From: CAWARU01 sp963784575
Lineage (GTDB): Bacteria > Pseudomonadota > Gammaproteobacteria > UBA6186 > Azoamicaceae
DNA: 64,000 nucleotides
NCBI GenBank assembly: GCA_963784575.1
Contig: CAWARU010000001.1
Span: 1,364,001-1,428,000, forward strand
Direction of reading: 5' to 3'
In this document: positions 26,311-34,180 of the stretch, one piece after another
Layout: each line of letters begins with the position of its first letter
Position numbering within the stretch: the first letter of the stretch is position 1
Translations under genes and position numbers: made by a program
The notes under the pieces: model-generated
Told to the model about the DNA's origin: nothing
Database searches by the model: none
Seen by the model: only the letters and a program-made list of their open reading frames with translations

Positions 26311-26799
26311 TTACCATCGATAATGAGAAAATGCTTTGTTGGCTTCTGCCATGCGATGCGTGTCTTCACGCTTTTTCACTGCTCCGCCTTTACCCTTGGA
26401 GCCGCCTTCTTCGTCAGCTGCATCCATCAGTTCGCCAGCGAGTTTGAGCATCATGCCTTTTTCGCCTCTTTTGCGAGCAAATTCCACAATCCAACGCATA
26501 GCAAGTGCAATTGCGCGGCTGCCTTGTACTTCTACTGGAACCTGATAAGTAGCACCACCGACACGACGTGATTTCACTTCAACCAAAGGGCGAACATGAT
26601 CGATGGCCTTTTCAAAAACACCCAAAGGATCTTTTTTGGTGCGTGCTTGAATGGCATCTAATGCCCCATAGACAACTTTTTCTGCGATGGATTTTTTGCC
26701 GCGCATCATAATATGATTCACAAATTTAGTCAAAAGCTGGCTCCCGTAGACGGGATCCGCAATGATGGGTCGTTTATCTATTACTCGTCTTCTTGGCAT
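26311..26799 (-). CDS. rpsG: 30S ribosomal protein S7
   Basis: 162 residues, MPRRRVIDKRPIIADPVYGS at the start and RMAEANKAFSHYRW at the end. S7 nucleates the 30S head and, in E. coli, represses the str operon. A Gly/Ser-rich insertion (DEEGGSKGKGGA) makes it a few residues longer than usual before the KKRED segment. It ends 12 bp before the fusA start. Intact. Confidence 0.97.
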   Translation of the reverse strand: MPRRRVIDKRPIIADPVYGSQLLTKFVNHIMMRGKKSIAEKVVYGALDAIQARTKKDPLGVFEKAIDHVRPLVEVKSRRVGGATYQVPVEVQGSRAIALAMRWIVEFARKRGEKGMMLKLAGELMDAADEEGGSKGKGGAVKKREDTHRMAEANKAFSHYRW

Positions 26800-26844
26800 G
26801 TTGTTACCTTCATTTCCTGTTCAAAATACCTATTAAAACTTTAG

Positions 26845-27228
26845 TTACTTGCTTGCTCCAGCTGCTTTTTTAGCACCGTACTTCGAACGGCCTTGTTTAC
26901 GATCTTTCACGCCAGCAGTATCTAAATGGCCGCGAACAACCTTATAGCGTACACCGGGAAGATCCTTCACTCGTCCGCCTCTTATTAACACGACAGAGTG
27001 TTCTTGTAAGTTGTGTCCTTCACCACCAATATAAGCGGTGACTTCATAGCTATTGGTTAATCGTACACGGCAAACTTTACGCAAAGCTGAGTTTGGCTTT
27101 TTAGGAGTTTGTGTGTATACGCGAGTACAAACACCGCGCTTTTGGGGACAGCGTTGTAGTGCGGGGGTTTTGGTCCTGCCGACTACCCGAGTGCGTCCTT
27201 TTCTAACCAACTGATTCACTGTTGACAT
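26845..27228 (-). CDS. rpsL: 30S ribosomal protein S12
   Basis: 127 residues, first gene of the str-S10-spc-alpha block. The streptomycin-relevant loops are wild type: TPKKPNSALRKVCRV holds the first conserved lysine, and GRVKDLPGVRYKVVRG the second. S12 controls decoding accuracy. A strong promoter is found about 170 bp upstream. Confidence 0.98.
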   Translation of the reverse strand: MSTVNQLVRKGRTRVVGRTKTPALQRCPQKRGVCTRVYTQTPKKPNSALRKVCRVRLTNSYEVTAYIGGEGHNLQEHSVVLIRGGRVKDLPGVRYKVVRGHLDTAGVKDRKQGRSKYGAKKAAGASK

Positions 27229-27396
27229 ATATATAGTGTCTCCAATTTTCTAGGACCCTAGGCCCTCTTTGTAACTAACCTAAATACAAGCTTTAATATA
27301 AGCTTTTGATTTTAAAACATTTGCCTTTTTAGGTCTTTACTTTTTTTCACATAAAAAAATACCGACCCACGCTTAATTAGTCTTACTAGAAGCGGG

Positions 27397-27425
27397 ATCG
27401 TACACCCCATAAATCTATATGTCAA
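27397..27425 (-). promoter_or_regulatory. promoter of the str/ribosomal operon
   Basis: On the minus strand a perfect -35 (TTGACA, 27420-27425) is followed after 17 bp by TACGAT (27397-27402), a 4/6 match to the -10. It predicts a transcript start near 27390 and a ~160-nt leader before rpsL. It is the best sigma70-type match in this gap. Confidence 0.7.
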
Positions 27426-27428
27426 TAG

Positions 27429-27642
27429 ATTTATTAGTGGGGTTAACCTTCAGGGCTACTGCTTTAATTACTAATGCAGCCCATTTTAATTTTTCTTTCG
27501 CCCACGGCCACCAACCGCATTCAGCGTCAGAATGGATGATACAATACCATCATTCCAACTCAAATGCAAGTACTCTTTTTTAATGATTGCTTCATGGATC
27601 CCCGCCTCCGCGGGAATCCATTGATAATAATTTATTAGTTTT
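27429..27642. other. intergenic stretch between rpsL promoter and ankyrin gene 1
   Basis: The 27229-27642 gap holds the rpsL leader and promoter (up to 27425) and the palindromic repeat at 27594-27621. The remainder (about 27430-27590) is moderately AT-rich. A short minus-strand open stretch ending NAVGGRGRKKN stops near 27486 but has no visible start, and I do not recognise it. No tRNA or other RNA gene was seen. Confidence 0.5.
27594..27621. repeat. palindromic intergenic repeat, copy 2
   Basis: ATGGATCCCCGC and GCGGGAATCCAT form a nearly perfect 12-bp stem with a 4-nt loop. The core GGAT(T/C)CCCGCCT(T/C)CGCGGGAAT is shared with 14840-14861. It lies 22 bp after the end of ankyrin gene 1, so it may also help end that transcript. 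Confidence 0.75.
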
Positions 27643-30600
27643 TTAACTAAATTTTTTCTTTACAACTTTGCTACTGGGCTTAGCTACAGACTCAACACTT
27701 TGACTCAGCAAAGCTTTTAATTCTATTTCCTTCTTAATGTACCCCTCTATATCCTTAATATACTTTGAATGAGATTCAATGGCTGTTTGAGTGTTTTTCT
27801 TCAGGGCAGCCATGCTCTGTAACTGTGTTCTTAACACTTCAGGCTTTTCTGGATTTATTTGCTTGCTCTGTGTTTCAAACTTCCTGGCCATATCCAATTC
27901 TTCACCGAGCTTTTCGGATAATTCCACTGCCTTACTCAATCTCTCGAGCGCGCGACTGGTAGAATTCCCTGTCAATCCCTCGAGCTCTTCTAATTGCTGT
28001 GAAATTTCAGTCAGTTTCTCAATCTTCGAAGTCAATTGATTATGAAGCACATCAAGCACAGCAATCAGGGTAGGAAGGGCAAGCACCTGCAATTTTAGGA
28101 GTTTCGAATCTTCCACCATTAGTTTTTCAATGAGTTGCTCCCGATCTTCATTGCCTTCATGATAGGCGGCATTTCGCGAAGCCCCAAGATCCCCAGATAA
28201 ATCTTTATCTTGTCTAGCTGCATGATCCACCCTAGCATCCACAGTAACAGTTCGTTCAAGCGAAGCTCCGAACAAACGCTCTACGGCTTCGAGACGTACT
28301 TTTTCTAATTTTCGAATATCCTCTACTATGGCAGCCCCATTAAATCGCCCAAAAGAAATCAAAGGGACTTCTAGACTTCTATAGACAGGTTTTGTAACAA
28401 TTTTAATGACAGTTTCAGTTTCACTGTCATTTTCGGAATCGCCACAATCTTCAGCTGCTTTTTTATGTTTGAAACAGCTATATTCTGCAACTTCGGGACC
28501 GAGATATGCTTTAACCATGTCAGCAAGCACTTTTGGCAGCGCTTGATAAACATGATATAAACGTAAAGATTTTTCATATTGAATAATTGGAGCAAAAGTT
28601 CTCACTGGTGATAAATTCGCTCGCAACAAGTTTTCCAATATCTCTTGGAGTTTCTCTTTTAATGTTTTATCCGTGACACTATTATTAGGTATTCCTAACT
28701 TTTGAAGAGAGACGGAGATTTCTTTTGACTGGGCTTGACATAGGGTTTCTGCAGCCTCACGAGCCAAAACCTTAAACATTAAATAGCACATAGCTCTATT
28801 TTGCAGCGTATAATCTTTCCACAAATTACAATAGTCAAGTTCCGCATATCGGATTAATAAGGTTACATTCTTGGGATCAAGAGACTGAGCTAATACTAAG
28901 CGATAACTGAATAATTCAAACAAATCTATGGTTTCTTCTCTGGGTAGTAAAGATCGGTTTTCCCAAATTATTTTAGCGCTCTGTGCTGAAACTTGGTCAA
29001 AGTTAATATTGGAAAATCTTTTGCTCACACGTTGAGTTATATATCTATTGCACTCAGGGAAAAACAATCCTTCCCTGAGATCTGGATACGCACCTTGTAT
29101 AATTAGAAATTGGGTCAATAAACAATTTAGGCGTGATCGCCCGTTTTCCAGATAACCTGCTCGGGACTCAAAATAATTCACAGCACGTCCTTTCCCAATT
29201 GAACTGCCATCAATATTAGCACCATATTCTAACAACATGGGAACAATGTCTGGAATATTCAACATTGCATCATGGATGAGGCCATATTTTTTGTCTTTTG
29301 TTGTATCAATAGGTGCGCCAGCTTCTACTAAAAGTTTGGCTGTTTCAATATCTTTCTTTGTTATTGCGACATGCAAATCATCTGCTGTAGGAGACAAGCC
29401 ATATTTGAGCATCATTTTAACCACATCTGTATATTTTAAATTTATTGCATATTGTACAGCACTGATCCCATTTTTACTTCCCGGACCTTCTTTAACAAAG
29501 GTAAAATCCAATCTGGAATCTTCTTGCAGGTAAAGTGGATGCGCATCGGAAATAACAGCTTTCTCAACATCTGCTTTAACATCCAATAATAATTCTACGG
29601 CTTCTGGTTTGTTGTGGGTGACAGCCTCTATCAAAGCTAAGCATTTATGGCTGCCACAATTTATGTCTGTCCCTTCTGCTAGCAATTTCTTAATTTGTTG
29701 AGTGTTATTACCACGAACAGCAGTCAGCAACAGCGAAAATTTTGCTCTCTCAATAATAACCTTATGGATCTCAATTTTAGTTGATACTTGACCGTGTTTT
29801 AATATTGCCTGGTATATCAAATCAGGAATACAAACCCTCTTATTCTGGTTTCTTATCGGTATTTCTCCTACTTGATTATGCATAAAGAAATCCAACAATG
29901 CTGCAAAGATTGCCTCATTATTTAAATTCAAAGCGACATCCACCGCTCTCCTTTTATCTGGATCTAATTCCAATAGATCTGCTCCTTGCCCCAACATCGC
30001 AAACAGCAAATCTCGATGAAATGCAATAGGATACCTGAAAATAAAATGAAGCGGCGAGAGACCCACAGCATTTTTAGATTTTAGATCTGCCCCTGCTATA
30101 ATACACTTTACGGCTCTTTTAAGCTCAAGTCGAAGCAAAGGCTTCCGGGTTTTCCGATTCAATATTTCCCAAAATATTTCGGTAACATCGATTTCATCTA
30201 TATCATCTTCACTATCTGAGGCAGGTTCTTTACCGGATAATTCTTCCTCTTCTAAATCTTCCTCAAGCATGGCTTCATCCAGTTTAGCAGCACATGATTT
30301 ATATTGCTCTCTAAAAATTTTATCAACCTTATTGATTTTTTTAAAATCCAAAGTCAAAACCTGAAATACAGTTGCAAAACGACCCCTACCACGTTCATCA
30401 TCCTCATCAAGAGGAACTCTTACTGCAGCAAATAATCGTTTTTGTTCTGGGGTGAGTTCATCAATAAATCCTTCTACCATCCCAACAGTACAAGTCGTCG
30501 TTATACACTCCAGGAACACTGCAAAACCCAAGTTAGCAAATGCCCGATCTCTGTCCGATACAGGAAAACTATTCACTAAATCCAAGCACGTTTTAAATAC

Positions 30601-31041
30601 CCCAATCTGTTTAAAATTCGCGGCCGTAATGAAAAGCGGATCCGTTGTGTAAAATCTAAATGGTAATAAAAAGAAAAAAATATTATTGGAAATATTATTA
30701 ATAAAATCATCAAAACCTTCGACACCCCGAGATTCTTTATCATCCAAGTCGCAAAAGTCTTTATCTTGCTTTAGCTTTTGCCGAAGAGCTTCTATAATTG
30801 CTAATTTTTGAGTGTCCGTTGCCAACCTAATAAAATCATAGAAGTCTTTTGATTTTTTCAAAAGATTGGGTAGATTAGCATTCAATTTCTTGTATTGGTT
30901 CGCATTTTCAAATTCCTGGAATTTCTGCCAAAATTCTTTTAAAAAGATGTTCAGTTCGACATTTACTTGTTTTTCCACACTGTTTCTCCCAAATGAATTT
31001 CTAAAATAATTGAATTGAATTTTCTGCTTTTGATCTTTCAA
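27643..31041 (-). CDS. large ankyrin-repeat protein 1 (candidate effector)
   Basis: 1132 residues, no signal peptide or membrane segment. The N-terminal ~300 residues are helical and unrecognised and end in a strongly acidic stretch (EEDLEEEELSGKEPASDSED). Ankyrin repeats follow at about 310-650, for example VGLSPLHFIFRYPIAFHRDL, DINCGSHKCLALIEAVTHNK and NGISAVQYAINLKYTDVVKM. A conserved C-terminal module (YQALPKVLADMVKAYLGPEV, then LEVPLISFGRFNGAAIVEDI) recurs in the other two ankyrin proteins. The end is coiled-coil (KLTEISQQLEELEGLTGNST). The gene stands alone. Such proteins in intracellular Legionellales are often translocated, but secretion is inference. Confidence 0.85.
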   Translation of the reverse strand: MKDQKQKIQFNYFRNSFGRNSVEKQVNVELNIFLKEFWQKFQEFENANQYKKLNANLPNLLKKSKDFYDFIRLATDTQKLAIIEALRQKLKQDKDFCDLDDKESRGVEGFDDFINNISNNIFFFLLPFRFYTTDPLFITAANFKQIGVFKTCLDLVNSFPVSDRDRAFANLGFAVFLECITTTCTVGMVEGFIDELTPEQKRLFAAVRVPLDEDDERGRGRFATVFQVLTLDFKKINKVDKIFREQYKSCAAKLDEAMLEEDLEEEELSGKEPASDSEDDIDEIDVTEIFWEILNRKTRKPLLRLELKRAVKCIIAGADLKSKNAVGLSPLHFIFRYPIAFHRDLLFAMLGQGADLLELDPDKRRAVDVALNLNNEAIFAALLDFFMHNQVGEIPIRNQNKRVCIPDLIYQAILKHGQVSTKIEIHKVIIERAKFSLLLTAVRGNNTQQIKKLLAEGTDINCGSHKCLALIEAVTHNKPEAVELLLDVKADVEKAVISDAHPLYLQEDSRLDFTFVKEGPGSKNGISAVQYAINLKYTDVVKMMLKYGLSPTADDLHVAITKKDIETAKLLVEAGAPIDTTKDKKYGLIHDAMLNIPDIVPMLLEYGANIDGSSIGKGRAVNYFESRAGYLENGRSRLNCLLTQFLIIQGAYPDLREGLFFPECNRYITQRVSKRFSNINFDQVSAQSAKIIWENRSLLPREETIDLFELFSYRLVLAQSLDPKNVTLLIRYAELDYCNLWKDYTLQNRAMCYLMFKVLAREAAETLCQAQSKEISVSLQKLGIPNNSVTDKTLKEKLQEILENLLRANLSPVRTFAPIIQYEKSLRLYHVYQALPKVLADMVKAYLGPEVAEYSCFKHKKAAEDCGDSENDSETETVIKIVTKPVYRSLEVPLISFGRFNGAAIVEDIRKLEKVRLEAVERLFGASLERTVTVDARVDHAARQDKDLSGDLGASRNAAYHEGNEDREQLIEKLMVEDSKLLKLQVLALPTLIAVLDVLHNQLTSKIEKLTEISQQLEELEGLTGNSTSRALERLSKAVELSEKLGEELDMARKFETQSKQINPEKPEVLRTQLQSMAALKKNTQTAIESHSKYIKDIEGYIKKEIELKALLSQSVESVAKPSSKVVKKKFS

Positions 31042-31271
31042 ATGATCTTTCTCGATTGATTCTTCTTATCAATAAAAAACGTGCATATAAAACTCTAAAC
31101 TATAATCAAGATGTTAGCTTACTACAAAAAAAGTAGAGAAACAACGGCTTTATCCCCTTTTATTTTGATCCAAAAGGCTGATTTGGACTCCAGTAAATGG
31201 TCATGACTATTTTGAATGGTACTCCAAAATAGCCGGGTAAAAAAAATTTTATTAATACTATTCAATAAAGC
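31042..31271. other. divergent intergenic region, ankyrin 1 / trpR-like
   Basis: This part of the 348-bp gap (31042-31389) holds the ankyrin-1 upstream region, including the AAAACGTGCATATAA element at 31076-31090 that is shared with ankyrin gene 2. A weak inverted repeat (CTATTTTG with CAAAATAG) lies around 31210-31240. The promoter and operator of the trpR-like gene follow at 31272-31312. No gene or RNA recognised. Confidence 0.5.
31076..31090 (-). promoter_or_regulatory. upstream element shared by ankyrin genes 1 and 2
   Basis: Minus strand TTATATGCACGTTTT, 34 bp before the ankyrin-1 start. Ankyrin gene 2 has TTATATACACGTTTT (14 of 15 identical) at 40163-40177. TATATG/TATATA could be a -10 box; a common regulator is possible but unproven. 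Confidence 0.35.
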
Positions 31272-31300
31272 TTGATCTCCTTTCTGTTCTATTGTACTAT
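31272..31300 (+). promoter_or_regulatory. promoter of the trpR-like gene
   Basis: TTGATC (31272-31277) and TACTAT (31295-31300) are separated by 17 bp, each a 4/6 match to sigma70 boxes. The -10 lies inside the Trp-operator-like palindrome. Transcription would start near 31307, giving a ~80-nt leader. Confidence 0.55.
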
Positions 31301-31312
31301 TATGCTAGTACA
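31293..31312. promoter_or_regulatory. Trp-operator-like palindrome
   Basis: TGTACTATTATGCTAGTACA has perfect 7-bp arms around a 6-bp centre. Its core GTACTA-N6-TAGTAC has the same arms and spacing as the E. coli trp operator GTACTA-GTTAAC-TAGTAC. It overlaps the -10 box of the trpR-like gene, as trp operators overlap promoters in E. coli. It therefore looks like an autoregulatory site for the encoded TrpR-family protein. Confidence 0.7.
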
Positions 31313-31389
31313 GTATGACAGTGTGTTAACTGCATATACATATAAAAAGCAATGGCAAACGAGTAAACAAGTGGGGGGGTGAGGAAATC

Positions 31390-31686
31390 ATGGACAATAC
31401 TCGAAAAGTGAATCATCACGAAAATGAACTTTATCAGGCAATCTTAGCCTTAAAGACTGGCAAAGAACTGCAGGCTTTTTTCCACGATCTCTGCACACCC
31501 GCAGAAATTACTGCTATGGCAGATCGATTTTGGGTTGCGAAATTATTGGATCAGGGAAATCTGTCCTATCGTGAAATTCATCAACAGACTGCAGTGAGTT
31601 TGGCAACCATCGGCAGAGTTGCCAGATTTCTAAGCCAGGAACCCTATAAGGGATATCGATTAGCGTTGGATCGACTCAATGCTTAA
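31390..31686 (+). CDS. TrpR/YerC-YecD family regulator
   Basis: 98 residues, all-helical. The TrpR-superfamily pattern is visible: LYQAILALKTGKELQAFFHD, LCTPAEITAMADRFWVAKLL, then the helix-turn-helix LSYREIHQQTAVSLATIGRV. It resembles the YerC/YecD branch more than E. coli TrpR. A Trp-type operator overlaps its promoter and a TrpX-like binding protein gene follows after 86 bp, so tryptophan-responsive autoregulation is a reasonable inference. TGAGGA upstream of ATG is a good Shine-Dalgarno. Confidence 0.88.
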   Translation: MDNTRKVNHHENELYQAILALKTGKELQAFFHDLCTPAEITAMADRFWVAKLLDQGNLSYREIHQQTAVSLATIGRVARFLSQEPYKGYRLALDRLNA

Positions 31687-31772
31687 ATGCTTAACTTTTA
31701 AATCATATCAAATCATATAAGAGTAAGAGCCAATTTTACCGAATACACTGAATACCGAATGAGGACAACATC

Positions 31773-32810
31773 ATGCGAGCGAAAAATTTTCTTAATTTGA
31801 AACTGATTCTAACAGTGTTTACAGGTATTATATTATTCATTGCCTATGGGACACTGTTTTCCGCGGAGAGTACTGAATCAGGCAGTACTTCAAGCAACAC
31901 TGAATACGCTTCAAAAATAGGAAAAAAAACCAAAATAATCATTCCCATCTTGCAAACTGTTGAACACCCCGCCTTAAATGTCGCAAGAAAAGGGGTTGAA
32001 GATGAATTAACCAAAGCGGGCTATGACTTTGAATATGAATCTGCCCAGAGCAATCCTGCACTTGCTTCGCAAATTGCTCAGAAATTCATTGGAGAAGATC
32101 CTAAAGTGATGGTCGGCATTGGCACTACTGCCGCAGAAGCTTTGATTTCCAATAATCGAAAGCAAGGTATTCCCATTGTTTTTAGCTCGGTGACCGATCC
32201 TGTGGGCACAGGCCTCGTCGCAAGCATTAAAAAACCAGGCGGCAAAGTCACAGGCGTTTCTGATTACACAGATCCTGCCAAGCAATTTGCGATGTTTAAA
32301 AGAATACTGCCAAAACTGACCAAACTTGGGATCATTTATAACCCTGGAGAAAACAATTCCAGAACCCTGATTGAAGCGATGGAAAAAGCAGCGATCCAGT
32401 TTAATATTCAATTGGTCACAGCCGCCGCGAACAATACTTCTGAAGTTGCTGATGCCGCATTGAGCTTGGTTTCCAAAGTAGACGCAATATTTATTAATAA
32501 TGACAATACAGCGCTTTCTGCCTTTGATACCATCGTGAGGCGGGCAACCGAGCACAAGATCCCTGTGTTTGTCTCTGATACAGATATCGTAGATCGTGGG
32601 GCGCTTGCGGCTTTAGGACCTGATCAATACACCGTTGGCAGACAAGCTGGACAGCTTGTGATAAAAATTCTAGCAGGTGCAACTCCAGCCAATTCGCCGG
32701 TGCTTTTCCCAGAAAAAGTCGAGTTGTTTTTAAACATGAAAGCTGCGAAGGCACTATCCATAGAGATCCCTAAGGATGTGGCGGATGAAGCCGCAAAAGT
32801 TATTCAGTAA
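31773..32810 (+). CDS. TrpX-like ABC transporter substrate-binding protein
   Basis: 345 residues with an N-terminal signal (KLILTVFTGIILFIAYGTLF) and a Ser/Thr-rich mature start. The body matches the PF04392 binding-protein family: IIPILQTVEHPALNVARKGV, MVGIGTTAAEALISN and VFSSVTDPVGTGLV. Members next to TrpR/YerC regulators are called TrpX and are thought to bind tryptophan or tyrosine. Normally permease and ATPase genes (TrpY, TrpZ) follow; here the next gene is an MFS transporter, so the membrane partners are elsewhere or lost. A short hairpin (GGGGAC-caa-GTCCCC, 32812-32826) follows the stop. Confidence 0.85.
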   Translation: MRAKNFLNLKLILTVFTGIILFIAYGTLFSAESTESGSTSSNTEYASKIGKKTKIIIPILQTVEHPALNVARKGVEDELTKAGYDFEYESAQSNPALASQIAQKFIGEDPKVMVGIGTTAAEALISNNRKQGIPIVFSSVTDPVGTGLVASIKKPGGKVTGVSDYTDPAKQFAMFKRILPKLTKLGIIYNPGENNSRTLIEAMEKAAIQFNIQLVTAAANNTSEVADAALSLVSKVDAIFINNDNTALSAFDTIVRRATEHKIPVFVSDTDIVDRGALAALGPDQYTVGRQAGQLVIKILAGATPANSPVLFPEKVELFLNMKAAKALSIEIPKDVADEAAKVIQ

Positions 32811-32811
32811 A

Positions 32812-32826
32812 GGGGACCAAGTCCCC
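32812..32826 (+). terminator. short hairpin after trpX-like gene
   Basis: GGGGAC and GTCCCC pair around a 3-nt loop right after the stop codon. No U tract follows, so termination is uncertain; it may only protect the message 3' end. Confidence 0.35.
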
Positions 32827-32924
32827 CTGGATTGCTATATAGAGATGTTAATTTAATAAGAACGTGATAAGATACCTTATTATTACTAACACAAATAAGA
32901 GGATATTCACCCCCAGATCAGTCG

Positions 32925-34109
32925 GTGCGTTTTATGTATTTAATCTATTTAATGAATTTTTTGCTAGCAACTTCGACCACCATCGGAATGACCCTCATTC
33001 CATTTATTATTACAGACTCACTGGGTCTCTCCTTGATCATCCTTGGCTTAATCGAGGGCAGCACCGAATTTCTGTCCAATGCTTTTCGCCTCCTAAACGG
33101 TATATTATTTGATAAAATAAAAAACAAACGCCTCATTTTTGTCTTGGGCACAGCATTGGCATTTATTTCCAAAGCCCTGCTGTTACTCTTCAACCCCTGG
33201 GCTATTTTCGGTTCTAAAGCCTTGGAGCGCATCGCGAATGGCATGTTTGCCTCCCCGCGAGATGCTTTGGTTGCTTTGGATGCAAAAAATAAAGGCTTTG
33301 CCTTGGCCATGTTAAATGTTTCAAAGGCAGTCGGTTGTATCCTGGGACCACTGATCGTCAGTGTTTCTACTCTTTATTTCGGCAATCTACGGGACAATTT
33401 ACACTTCTATATTTTCCTATGCTGCTCATTATCGTTTCCCGCTTTCCTACTTTCCTTTACAGTCAAAGCGCAGAAAATTGCAGAAACGCCCTTTTCATTT
33501 GTTGAATTACGTGAGGTACTCAATAAAATCTCCCCTATCCTGCTGATAGCGGGTCTATTTTTCCTAGGTCGATTTAATGATGGCTTATTGATGCTCTATT
33601 TGAAGCAGCAAGGATTTCCTGAGTGGTTTTATTTGTCGACGATTTCAATTTTTAATGCCGTCATGATCTTCAGTTCCCCAATCATTGGCAAACTCATCGA
33701 CAAACGTTATTTGAGCCTCGCGGTTTATATTTCAATGTCAGCCCTATTTCTCTTTAATCTTTGCTTTTTTCAATTAACAATGCCGTCATGGCCTCTTGCT
33801 ATTGCGGCTCTGCTCGCCTGGGGCATTCAAAGGAGCTCTAGCCAGATTGTTTTCGGTGCGCTGGTATTTAAGAGCGTGAGAAAAGAAAACTTTGGCACCG
33901 CCATCGGCATTTTCTATATTTTAAGCGGCCTAGCCACCATGTTTTCTGCCTTTATCTGCGGCTACCTTGCCAATACGCATTTTCCTATGGTCTTTTTAAT
34001 GAGTGGATTTTTTGCGGCAACGGCCTTGCTGGTTGCCTGGTATTTTTTCAATACGCAAAATTCAAAACTGACCTTAAGCAGGGCTGCATTGGAGCCAGTA
34101 GTCCAATGA
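32925..34109 (+). CDS. MFS transporter
   Basis: Up to 394 residues with about 12 membrane segments. MFS marks include RLLNGILFDKIKNKRLIFVL (loop 2-3 region with basic residues) and IGKLIDKRYLSLAVY in the second half. The substrate is unknown. The start is uncertain: GTG at 32925 or ATG at 32934, neither with a well-placed Shine-Dalgarno. It follows the TrpX-like gene by 114 bp on the same strand and could share its regulation. Confidence 0.82.
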   Translation: MRFMYLIYLMNFLLATSTTIGMTLIPFIITDSLGLSLIILGLIEGSTEFLSNAFRLLNGILFDKIKNKRLIFVLGTALAFISKALLLLFNPWAIFGSKALERIANGMFASPRDALVALDAKNKGFALAMLNVSKAVGCILGPLIVSVSTLYFGNLRDNLHFYIFLCCSLSFPAFLLSFTVKAQKIAETPFSFVELREVLNKISPILLIAGLFFLGRFNDGLLMLYLKQQGFPEWFYLSTISIFNAVMIFSSPIIGKLIDKRYLSLAVYISMSALFLFNLCFFQLTMPSWPLAIAALLAWGIQRSSSQIVFGALVFKSVRKENFGTAIGIFYILSGLATMFSAFICGYLANTHFPMVFLMSGFFAATALLVAWYFFNTQNSKLTLSRAALEPVVQ

Positions 34110-34180
34110 CCATTACATAACATACATAACACAGGCAATTGAATTTATTATATTAATTAACTTAAAATGAGGAGATAATA

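Noticed and set aside
32007..32555. 182-codon minus-strand ORF inside the TrpX-like gene
   Set aside because: Antisense shadow of a clear binding-protein gene; Cys/His-rich composition is an artefact of the reverse frame.
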